Shown here in pieces: positions 23,833 to 33,841 of a stretch of DNA of 64,000 bases. Under the pieces are notes generated by a model. The model searched no databases, had not been told where the DNA came from, and saw only the letters and a list, made by a program, of their open reading frames with translations. The stretch comes from Amphibalanus amphitrite (taxonomy: Eukaryota > Arthropoda > Thecostraca > Balanomorpha > Balanidae), in assembly GCF_019059575.1 (NCBI RefSeq), contig NW_024881627.1, forward strand, positions 682,001 through 746,000, in the 5' to 3' direction. The position numbers were made by a program, and so were the translations under genes. How positions within the stretch are numbered: position 1 is the stretch's first letter; every line of letters starts with the position of its first letter.

Positions 23833-24310
23833 CTGTCTTGCTATGCCCTGTTCTGTGCCGCAATGCTTTATAGTATGTTTAACCAATTTGTTTTGAAGCA
23901 GGTAATGCTGATAGCGACATTACAGCTATCGGCCTACCGATACAAAGTGCTATGTTGCCTCCTTCCAGTCTACTTGGGAAAACAATAACTCATTATCACC
24001 CTACCATTTTACGGGCAGCTGATTCCTGGGCTATCGGGTAAAATCAACAGCGAAAGGTTACCAACAAACCACTGGCAATTTGTGTAATGAGTGGTCTTCT
24101 GGTCCCAATCACCGAAAAACATTATCGCTGATCGAGATCTCGGCGCGGGGGTGAGAAAGGGAGCCACATTCCTATGGGTAGGGGCGAAATGAGCGAACAA
24201 CGAATAGATAACAAGGAGCATGCGAGCCGTGCTGAACATGCGTCTGCTCAGTGCTCAGAGACGGCATGCACAGACAGTCACAGATGTCAACTGTCTTAGT
24301 TAGTTCTTAC

Positions 24311-24611
24311 CAGGGCTGCGGAGTCGATGGATTTTCGGCGACTCCGACTCCGACTCCGACTCCGGCTTTCAAAAACCAGCTCCGACTCCGACTCCGACTC
24401 CGGGCAGAATTGTCGACTCCGACCGACTCCAACTCCTGACCCCGACTCCGCAGACCTAGCAAGACTGCAGAGTCGACAGATTTTCGGTGACTCCGACTCC
24501 GACTCCGGATCGGGTTTCTAAAATCGACTCCGACTCCGACTCCGACTCCGGTCACAACTGTCGACTCCGACCGACTCCGACTCCGACTCCGACTCCGACT
24601 CCGCAGCCCTG
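24311..24611. mobile_element. hAT-like MITE made of GACTCC repeats
   Basis: The ends CAGGGCTGCGGAGTCG and CGACTCCGCAGCCCTG form an inverted pair. The insertion is flanked by a perfect 8 bp target duplication, GTTCTTAC, at 24303-24310 and 24612-24619. An 8 bp duplication and CAG...CTG ends indicate the hAT superfamily. The interior is almost wholly (GACTCC)n with a second internal GCAGAGTCGACAGATTTTCG start, so it is a dimer. A sister copy is at 60143-60443. Confidence 0.88.
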
Positions 24612-25010
24612 GTTCTTACTTCTCAGAAGTAAGTTGTTGGGCCTCGGGGATAGCCATGGACCCAGCAGCCGATATTGGCTAATTTTTAACCGCTCGGCAA
24701 AGCTGACGCCTCCGTCCCACGTCGGTAGGCGGCCGGCGGGGCTCATCTGACCCCTGACCCGGGTATACCCGCCTCGGTGGCCAGGGGCGGTCGCAGACTT
24801 GGCGTTTGGGGGGGGCCAACTTGGCAAAGGGGCCCCTGTGCCGACCCGGGGGGCCCGGTGATAGCTTAAAGGGCCCACGCAGAAATCTAGCCATGGCCGG
24901 TGAAGCGGGGGGGGGGGGGGGTAGGGAGCGGCACCCGAGCGGAATTTCATTGCAAGCTTTGAGAGTGTACCATGTCGAAAAGGTACCGATAAGCGAATTT
25001 TGAAGCATCA

Positions 25011-25325
25011 CCGTTCCGTGCTTCTATCCTCAGGAAACTGAAATCCTTCTCCTCCACGCCCCAACCCCCCTCCGGGCTGGACAGGCAACTTCATCTCATG
25101 CGGGCTGCTCCCTTGGAGCGGCACCGCTGCTCCTGAGGGAGCGCACCCCGTAGCCGGGTGCAGTGAGTGCCTTGGGGCTGGGTGGCCTGTCCTCTGGACG
25201 GGCTCAGCCCCGGCGACTCACTAGGGTGCCTGCCCAGACCAATGTCTCCCCCTAATTCCTATCATCCTTCCGGCTCTGCAATGGTCTTGTCGACCAAAAG
25301 GGCCTAACCCAACAAAACAAAAAAT
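25011..25325 (+). repeat. SINE-like repeat, copy 1
   Basis: About 315 bp beginning CCGTTCCGTGCTTCTATCC and ending in an A-rich CAAAA tail. Closely similar copies with the same boundaries are at 52486-52809 (plus) and 27795-28114 (minus). No convincing A or B box, so SINE status is inferred from length, copy boundaries and tail; it could be a LINE 3' end. Confidence 0.65.
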
Positions 25326-25744
25326 TGAAGCATTGTTAATGCCAATAATTCACGCAACTGTGATTTGACTACCGCAAAAAGTAAAAGCGGCTAACTTAAC
25401 CATTTTCGAAGATATCGCGCTAAAACTTTTGACAGTGGGCCATCGGTAGCTATGTGCTAAATCTCATGTGTTCAGTTTCTTGTTTTTTTTTTTTTTACTT
25501 GAGCACAAATGTAAGTTTTGAAGACCATCACAGTAGCGAATGCTTCGAAAGATGGATAGTGGGCAAAATATCCTGAATTTGTCGTGCTGCTGCTGCATGG
25601 GAAGAAGTGTTGACGAGAAAAGTCTTTGCTCCAGATTATTGTAGGTGCAGAATGCATTATCTGCACCCACTGGAGAATTATTGTTGGTGCAACTGCACCC
25701 GCTGCACCCATGGTTCCTACACTAACGGCATATCGATAGCGCCT

Positions 25745-26890
25745 CGGCGATCGCCTAGAGGCTGCAATGGGGCCCTTAGAGTAAGGTGCCAGATCCCCCA
25801 GAGGCCGGCGTTGGACCCAAGGGTAAGTGAAGCGCCTGAAATGCCCCAAATGGGGCCCTCAGAGGCAAGTGCGTGACGCCCAAAGGTAAGTTTTGGGCCC
25901 CCAGAGAACAAAATAGGACCATCAGTGGCCGGTGTAGAGACATCATAGGCCAGTTGGGGGTCTATAGAGGCCAGTTCGGGGCCCCCTCAGAGGCTAGTGT
26001 GGGGCCTCAGATGTCGGTATGAGGCCCTTAAAGACCGGTATGTGTCCTCAGAAGCCGGCATCGATCCTTCAGAAGCCAGTACGGGGCCCTCAGAGGTACA
26101 TAAGGGTCAGTTTTGGGTCCCAGAGACAGAAATGGGACCATCAGAGGCCATTGTGGAACCTTTAGAGGCCGCTTTGGGCCCCTAGAGGCCAGTTTAGGGC
26201 CCTCAGAGATCAGTGCTGGGCCTGCAAAGGGCTGTTTGAGACCATCAGAGAACGAATTGGGCCCTCAGAGGCTAATGTGGGTCCTTACAGGCCACCACGG
26301 GACCCTCAGAGGTCAGTGTGGGGCCCTAAAAGACAGGCATGGGCCGGCGTTGGACCCCAGAGGCCAGCAGAGGGCCCTCGAAGGCCAAGATGGGCCCTCA
26401 GAGGCCGATGCGGGCCCTTAGAGACTGGCATCGGGTCTTCAGAAGCCAGTGCGGGGCCCTCAGAGGCTAATGTGGGCCCTTACAGGCCAGTACGGGGCCC
26501 TCAGAGGTCAGTGTGGGGCCCTAAAAGACAGGCATGGGCCGGCGTTGGACCCCAGAGGCCAGCAGAGGGCCCTCCAAGGCCAAGATGGGCCCTCAGAGGT
26601 AATGCGGGCCCTTAGAGGCCGGCATCGGGGTTTTCAGAATCCAGTGCAGGGCCCTCAGAGGCACTGAAAGGATAGTCTTGGGACCCGAGACAGAAATGAG
26701 GCCACCAGAGGCCGGTGTGAGGCCCTCAGATGCCGGTAGGGCCCATGAGGCCGGTTTAGGGGCCCTCAAAGGTCAGTGGAGGGCCCTCAAAGGTCAATGT
26801 GGGTCCTCAGCGGTCAATGTGGGCGCTTGATCGCCACTGAAGGGCCCTCAGAGGTCAGTGTAGGACCCTCAAAGACCGGTATTGCAGCTG
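25745..26890. repeat. 21 bp minisatellite (GGGCCCTCAGAGGCCAGTGTG type)
   Basis: More than forty imperfect units of about 21 bp. A higher-order duplication of about 195 bp is seen from the match at 26306 and 26501. It translates into Gly-Pro-Ser-Glu-Ala-like strings, which I consider non-genic. It sits entirely within the hAT-like element. Confidence 0.85.
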
Positions 26891-27074
26891 TTAATAGCTG
26901 GCGTGAGTTTATTGAGCCTCGCGACAATCGAATAAGGGCCAGGGCCCCATACGCCCATGGGGGCCCATCGGTTGTTTGGGGGGGGCCAAATGATATGATG
27001 GCCCCCCCTGATTTGCCTTTGGGGGGGGGCCATGGCCCTGATGGCCCCCCCCTGCGACCGCCACTGTCGGTGGC

Positions 27075-27790
27075 CGGCGCCGACCGGTGCCGCTGCCGCG
27101 TAACGAACCCGGCGCTAATTGAGCCGGTACAAAGAGCGGGTCGAGCTGCGCCGTCCGCCGGCCGGTGGGGATCACTGAGCGGAGGTCAGGCCGGCGGGAA
27201 ACTGACACGGTCCCTGGGAGTGGGATCACACAGAGAGGAATGGACGGGTCAACATGTAAAGGCGATGTAGGATGATGCCTACTAGTGAATATAAGTATAG
27301 AAGGGTAGTGTACTGCATACCTGTTTACAACCTGCAGCGAAACCTGCAATTCTCAAAAGCATAGATGTTTCCTGGAAATTAAAGAAGGTACAGGTCTCGC
27401 GGGTTTTAGCGGTAGGTTTTGCACCTAGAAAATTTAGTGTACTTCAGGCTATATCTTCGTCGTCTTAAGCTTTGAAGTGTTGAAGATGCGATGGACTTGT
27501 TGGGTAACAAGCCGGCCATGCTCGTGTAAAATTGCTTCATCGTAGATCGATTAGTTTCTGAGATATAACCGGAAATGTAAAAGTGCAAAACCTACCGAGA
27601 GCCGTAGGTTTTCGGCTCAGAGCACAGGAGAGCCGTACCTACTCTTCCTGTGCTGGTAAGTTCCATTCCACTTCTGATTGAACGTCCGGAATTTCATCCG
27701 AGATACGGCTACAAGAGTCAGTACTCTTGACTCGCCTCTAAAGTGGAGTGCTGACCTTTCCTTTATTCGTCCCTTTCTCTTCGTCCTTTT
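27075..27790. other. Intergenic, no gene seen
   Basis: No supportable exon, RNA gene or element end between the hAT-like element and the inverted SINE-like copy. Confidence 0.4.
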
Positions 27791-27794
27791 CCCC

Positions 27795-28114
27795 TTTGTT
27801 TGTTTGTTTGTTTTGTTGGGTTAGGCCCTTTCGGTCGACAAGACCATTGCAGAGCCGGAAGGATGATAGGAATTAGGGGGAGACATTGGTCTGGGCAGGC
27901 ACCCTAGTGAGTCGCCGGGGCTGAGCCCGTCCAGAGGACAGGCCATTCAGCCCCAAGGCACTCACTGCACCCGGCTACGGGGTGCGCTCCCTCAGGAGCA
28001 GCGGCGCCGCTCCAAGGGAGCAGCCCGCATGAGATAAAGTTGCCTGTCCAGTCCGGAGGGGGGTTGCGGCGTGGAGGAGAAGGATTTCTGTTTCCTGAGG
28101 ATAGAAGCACGGAT
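27795..28114 (-). repeat. SINE-like repeat, copy 2 (inverted)
   Basis: Minus-strand copy of the 25011 family. It runs from GATAGAAGCACGG near 28110 down to a (CAAA)n tail, seen on the plus strand as GTTTGTTTGTTTG at 27796-27810. Confidence 0.7.
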
Positions 28115-28952
28115 AGGTGTCCTTTTCCCCGTTTCTCTTCCCTAAATGATCCTCGTACGTACCAGTGCATATTGAGCGTCGCGACAGGCACACGTTGACA
28201 AATGACAGTCACGTTCAGTTTGCATCCTTCCGGTTTGCATCCTTCAGTTTGCATCATGCGCTGCTCCAGGTACCTAGGTACTGGTTTTATTGGCACAATT
28301 TGGTATCCCTTGGTATCGGCCCGGAGCTCGGCGGCCCGACCAGACCCCGTGCTGCCATCTATGAGCAGCGGCACAAAGTACAGTATACGGCCCGGCTTGT
28401 GTCACGCATTTTACAGAGATTAGTTAGACGGCACTCCATGCCACATCGTAAAACGTCGGTCCTGGTTTCCTTCGTTCAAGTTAGGATTTTTAAGCCCCTT
28501 TATTTACAAGGTAGCTGTGATCACAGAGTTCCACGTTCGACATTTTCAACCAGCAGTCCTCTCCACCGGTCTCCACCGGTCGACCGGTCTCCGGGCTCCA
28601 GGCGCTGTAAGATCGTACAAAATGCATTTCAATTCATCAAAATTGTTTTGCGCTATTAAGCTCCGCAACAATCCGTGGTTATAGGTCGCTTCGAAAGACT
28701 TTAATAAAGCTATTCATCGCCATGTCGCACGTCATTCATATCGGAAGACGCTGCTTTCTCCATTACATACAATGATCGTTGCATTTATCACCCAAGCCAT
28801 GTCACTACAATCAACAGACATTGACAGGGAAGTGATAACGTCATACCAGACCATCACGCCACTCTACGCTGACATCACACTGCCGACTGGTGACGTCATA
28901 CACCGCCAGATAACGCCGTCCATTTGGCTGGCCGTCATCCGGAGCCTAAAGG

Positions 28953-29129
28953 CTGAAACAGACTCTTTCCGCGTTCAGGAAATCGCATGCGAGAACCTAT
29001 TCAAATACATTATAATTCTTCCCGCATCAATCGCATCCGGGAGGTGCGTGCGATTGATGCGAACGTGCTTCCGTGTATTTGAATAGGCTCTCGCATGCGA
29101 TTTCCTGACTGCGGAAAGAGTCTGTTTCA
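28953..29129. mobile_element. Short palindromic MITE
   Basis: Nearly perfect arms: CTGAAACAGACTCTTTCCGC on the left and GCGGAAAGAGTCTGTTTCAG on the right. They continue inward through CGCATGCGAG to a GATTGATGCG/CGCATCAATC core. About 177 bp in all; target duplication not resolved. Confidence 0.65.
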
Positions 29130-29134
29130 GGCAT

Positions 29135-31370
29135 AAGATGACATCATCGCGAGGCGTGGAGGGATGCTGTTGAAGAAGAGAGATGTCGCCTGACGTGTAG
29201 TCTCTGTGGTCTGATAAGGAGAGCTGATTACTTTTTTGCTATGGAAGCGGGGATTTTGTGGAATAGTCTCAGCCAGAAGCTAATTGCTGAATTGAGGGAT
29301 TCGTTAATATTTATATCATCGTCATAGTGTCATCATGATCAGAAGTTCAGGCTGCTCAATCGGATGATGTAAAGTGAGAAAGGTGAGAAAATGAAAAAAG
29401 TATCTACTGTGAAATGCACACTGCACTGCGCTGCACTCCACTCACTCAACCGACACTCACATGTACCATTCACACGCATTGCACTCATTCATGTACCCTG
29501 CCATCACCCTACCCCGTTCCCTTCTCCTCATCTCCCGTCTCCATTCACAGCCCACCCCTTTTCACCTCACCAGTCTCCTCAATGCGCGGATCAACAGACT
29601 GCCATTCCCAGCTGGCCGGCCGTATGCTGATGTGGACAGTCCTTCAATGCGTCTGAGTTCTCCGTCGGTACCCAGAGGGGAGCGGGAGACGAACCGACCC
29701 CGTCCGGCGGTACAGGTGACAATATGGATCGGCGCCGGCACACGGTCATAAACGAAAACAAGTCGGCTTTTCTGCGACTGCTGAAAGCTTTGATCACACA
29801 TAAAACGGCGATAAACTTTGATTCGCCCGACTCAACTGATGATATACTCGGCGATAAAATTACTGAGCGCCGGGGCATAATAAGCGTTTTATGAGTGCGA
29901 GCCGGCGCGTGCATGAATAGGCCCGGTGGTGAGATGCGTGACTGGCACTTGGCCAGGGAAATTCGGCGGAGCGGCGCTTTGTCGTCCGCCGCCACCGTTT
30001 GAAAAGGGTCACAAACCTCCGAGCAAAGAGCCCAAGGTGAGAGGAAAATACACTGGACGGATTCACATCAGACTGTAGTAAAAGCTGCTGCTTTGATTCT
30101 CCAGTCCCGGCTTGGTCACTCTCGCTACATACATAGCAAAAATAATTATTTGGCTTGATTTTGCCAAGCGAAGTTAAGAAGGAATTTGACTGGCAATCAG
30201 AGACCAATCACTGAGATAAATGCTGCGGTCACTGTTCGTTTCTGAAGTCGTCGAGCGACTACCATCTCCCACGATAAGTGGCTGTGGATTGGCGGAGTGC
30301 AGGAGTCCCTGGTTGTACCCGATCTCCGCCGGTCTGGTGAGCGATATAACGGCGCCGTCACTCTCCGGCTCAGCATTCTGCACCGCTCAGCGGCCGCACT
30401 CAGCCGCAACACAATGGGAACGGACTACTAAATGCGCGCCGGCCGCCGTATTAAATAAGGCTCAGCCTGAGCCATCGGCCGGTGATCGCGTCATTACCAT
30501 GCGACAGAAGCCGACTGTCGCGGCTCAAACGGACATCAGGACGGTAATGTACCGTCTCCAATGCTGGTTTGTGGCCATCGGACAGGAATGTCGATGCCAG
30601 AATATAGTACCTTTCTAACACGGAGGCAATGTAATGGCAAATAAAGACGGTTGCTTCTGTTATAGCTCCATTGACATTCCATTGTTGTCACTAAGTTAGA
30701 GCGGGTCTGTTCATTGGGTATTGTTGTATGTAAATGATATGAATGAACGGTGAAACGGTGTACTATTGTCCTGTTTTGTTAGCTTTGCTTGATGTCATTA
30801 ACGTCGAGCTAGGGTGACTAGTGAATATGCATAGGCATAAGTGATGTGTGAGATAGGGACGTAGCATGCAAAACCTTACGCATGCCATGCGTTTAAATTC
30901 AAGTAAGATATTTTTGCATCTTATGTTTACCAATATATTTTTACATTAAAGGAAAACTGTAGGAATTCTACATCGTAACAAATGGAATAATATTTGTTTA
31001 TGAAAATGGAGCAGAGCCCACTTGCAGCTGTGCATCCGGCTGGTTCCCGGGTGACTATCAGTTGTTCCGACCGCGTCCGCTTCCGCCACTGGCGCTCTGA
31101 CGAAAGCCCTGAACCCACCAACCACATCATCCTGTGTCTGACGGTTGGGCCCAGCGCAGTCTCTGTATGTAGGTACTGTATCTATCCTATACAGCCGGCA
31201 GACTCGCTGTATCAGGCTCGAAACCATATCGTTCGGTATCTGACCGACTTGACGCTGTTTTACAATCTGTATGTAAGTGTGCAATTGAAGATGAAACTGT
31301 GTCATGGAACTTTGTATGATATTTGACAGTCTTGGAGGGCATTTCAGGGTATGGAAATGACTTGAAGATG
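29135..31370. other. Intergenic, no gene seen
   Basis: Mixed sequence with short chance frames only. No transposon ends or RNA gene recognised. Confidence 0.4.
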
Positions 31371-31381
31371 CCAGCTGAAAT

Positions 31382-33304
31382 CAGGGTTGTATACCAATCA
31401 AGTCGATTGAATTGATTGATTTGTTTCAACGCGCATTTTGAGTTGATTGGATTGAGTCGATTGACTTTTCGAGATGACTCGTTGACTGACTCGTTTGACT
31501 TTAGCGACTGGTTGACTGATTTGATTCCCGAAATTAGAGTGACTCGTATGATTGAGTCGATTGAATGGAAAGTTCAAATAAGTTTTAGTTGACAAAAAAT
31601 AATGACACCAATTGATGACACCAAAGATCACAAAACTACACTGAAAACTGCTTGTCATCACAACTGCAATATGGGGTAGATGGCCAAATAAAGAACAGGG
31701 CCTAAACAACATGAACAGCCAACGTTGACTTTCAACTGCAATAACTCAGTTATTGCCACTGCAATAACTGAACTGCTCCAATCCTGGTGATAGAACCTGG
31801 CGATGCACCTATACCTTCCTTTCTGCACTCAGCAGGAAACTTTTTTTTAATCCAGATGATAAAGTGCAAGGCCCTATATACTAATAAAGTGTGATTAATT
31901 AATAATTCACATCTCCACATCTCCTCAGAAACAACCCACTGAACTCTATAAATATCTGAAACCCCTACAAAAATAACTGAAACAAAAGCGCCGTTTTCGT
32001 CTCGATGATTACGTTTACGTACAATTGATAGCTACTTTGCTGCATTGTTTAATTTGCAGCAGAACGTTTGTTGATCCTTTTCTCCTGAGAGCATAAGCAT
32101 AACATATTTAATATATTTCATTTTCCTTAAAATATTTTACCGAATATTATTAAGTGTTTTTATTTCAAATGAAATGATAATTAAAACGAAATTGGTGCTG
32201 TACAACCGATTCATTTTATGATGATCTACCATACTACATGATAATCAATGACGTCATCTTACCGCAAAGTCAAAAGAAGTAGAATAAGGATTTATAAAAG
32301 CTTAGCATACTTATTGGCAAAACCAAACGTTTTCGTTGTTTCGCAGTCGCGCCGTGCCGTTTTCCAAGAGTCCCTGTCCTCTCCATTTCCTTTTAATATT
32401 TTTAATCCTCATCCCTATATCCCCCAGTCCTAACAGTCTCAAATTGTATTGCAACAAAATGTTTTGAATTATTCACATAGGTACCTAACATTGACATGCC
32501 ACGTCCAGAATCGTGGACCGCTAAATGCTTCAAATCTCTTCCTTCCCAATCTGACAACATCCCATGTCTCAAATGCACATTGTGTGGAATGATTTTTCAG
32601 GCTGCCTGTCAGTCTCTGTCTAACTGAAACCGTCACATGCATGATGCAGGTAAGATATTTATTTCTATTTACCTATGGTTAATATGTTATTGATGCATAT
32701 TATCCATTAAAATAGACATGATGTAGGGTAAATGGCCAAATCACGAACACTGCCAAAATCCGAGCAGCCAACTTTCAACTGTAATATCTGATATTGAGTG
32801 TAAATGGAGTTGGAATATGGCCAAAATTAAATTGACAACTTTTAGGTGAAAGGTGGCGATGTGGGTTAAGGGGCGAGTCAACTACTGGGTCATTTTGCAC
32901 CCAATAAATGACACTTCTGCTCCAATTCTACCCATTGAACCTCAATATCATGATCCACCTGTCCATCACTAGGTATCCTTCCTTATTACATAGAAAGTTT
33001 GAATGCCATGGCAATTTATAATTTTAAATGACAATATTTTTATGTTTCTTCTGTAGGTAGGTAGGTAGGTAGGTAGGTAGGTACACCAGACTGCTAGGAG
33101 ACACTTTTCCAAGTTGGTGGGGCAAAAAAGCTAATGTATGTCTTGGTTTGAGTCGTTTGATTGAGTTGATTGATTCCTTTCATTGTCGCGTTTGAGTCGA
33201 TTGAATCAATTCCCGAAAACTGCTATGACTTGATTGATTTGATTGGTTTCCCAAATTTATCGTGATTGAATTGATTGCTATTGATTGAGTCGTATACAAC
33301 CCTG
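31382..33304. mobile_element. 1.9 kb AT-rich hAT-like element
   Basis: The ends CAGGGTTGTATAC and GTATACAACCCTG are perfect inverted repeats. An exact 8 bp target duplication, GCTGAAAT, lies at 31374-31381 and 33305-33312. Subterminal regions on both sides are dense in TTGATTGAGTCGATTGA-like motifs, plausible transposase binding sites. There is no transposase frame. The element is clearly more AT-rich than its surroundings and contains a (GTAG)n microsatellite at 33055-33082. Confidence 0.88.
33055..33082. repeat. (GTAG)n microsatellite
   Basis: About seven GTAG units inside the AT-rich hAT-like element. Confidence 0.9.
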
Positions 33305-33411
33305 GCTGAAATACAGTGTAAGCTTTCGTATGGCAATTGTAATAGTGTGTGGCAACCTTTTGCACAGCATAGCCTATCCAAGTATTGTCGAATCAGCATT
33401 CATTTTAACAT

Positions 33412-33417
33412 TTTATT
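33412..33417 (-). terminator. Possible poly(A) signal for the left integrin gene
   Basis: AATAAA on the minus strand, about 425 bases past the stop at 33842. Plausible but not unique to this site. Confidence 0.3.
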
Positions 33418-33841
33418 GGAAAAGTAAAAAAGCAATTGAGAAAAGAAACATTCATGCACGTTTAGCGACAATTTGCGTACAACTGTTAAACACGAGATAA
33501 GAACTGAGATAAAATTATAAAGGAATATGGTAAGATGAAGCAATTTAAACGAATGACTTACATTATAGTCGATCGGGCGCCACACATATTCCCAGGCCTG
33601 GAACAATAAGAGCACATCGGCAGACACATCTTATAAGCACAGGTGCAATATCACACTCGACATAAAGCTCTGAATAGGTACCAAAGTCTTTGAGGTCTAC
33701 GTGGTATACAGAGGTCTACGCTCTCGCGGAATGCACAAGGCGCATTGCTCTTTGACGTCACAGCCAGACGCGCCCGCAATCACCTGACCTCGCCGCTCGC
33801 TGTAGGGCGTCCCACGCTCCTCGTGCCGCACCGTCACGTCC

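Larger units (their letters stand above)
24782..27066. mobile_element. 2.3 kb hAT-like element carrying a minisatellite
   Basis: The left end CAGGGGCGGTCGCAG and the right end CTGCGACCGCCACTG are inverted with one mismatch. A perfect 8 bp target duplication, TCGGTGGC, lies at 24774-24781 and 27067-27074. Both ends are followed inward by G-runs and GGCC blocks shared with the 38759-42181 element. There is no transposase. It holds a SINE-like copy (25011-25325) and a long 21 bp minisatellite (about 25745-26890). Confidence 0.8.

Noticed and set aside
24311..24611. CRISPR-like array of GACTCC repeats
   Set aside because: Units are 6 bp without spacers, within a hAT-like MITE in an animal genome.
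25997..26667. Collagen-like Gly-Pro-Ser-Glu frames
   Set aside because: The 21 bp minisatellite unit is divisible by three, so all frames stay open; there is no start context, signal or splice site, and the region lies inside a transposon.
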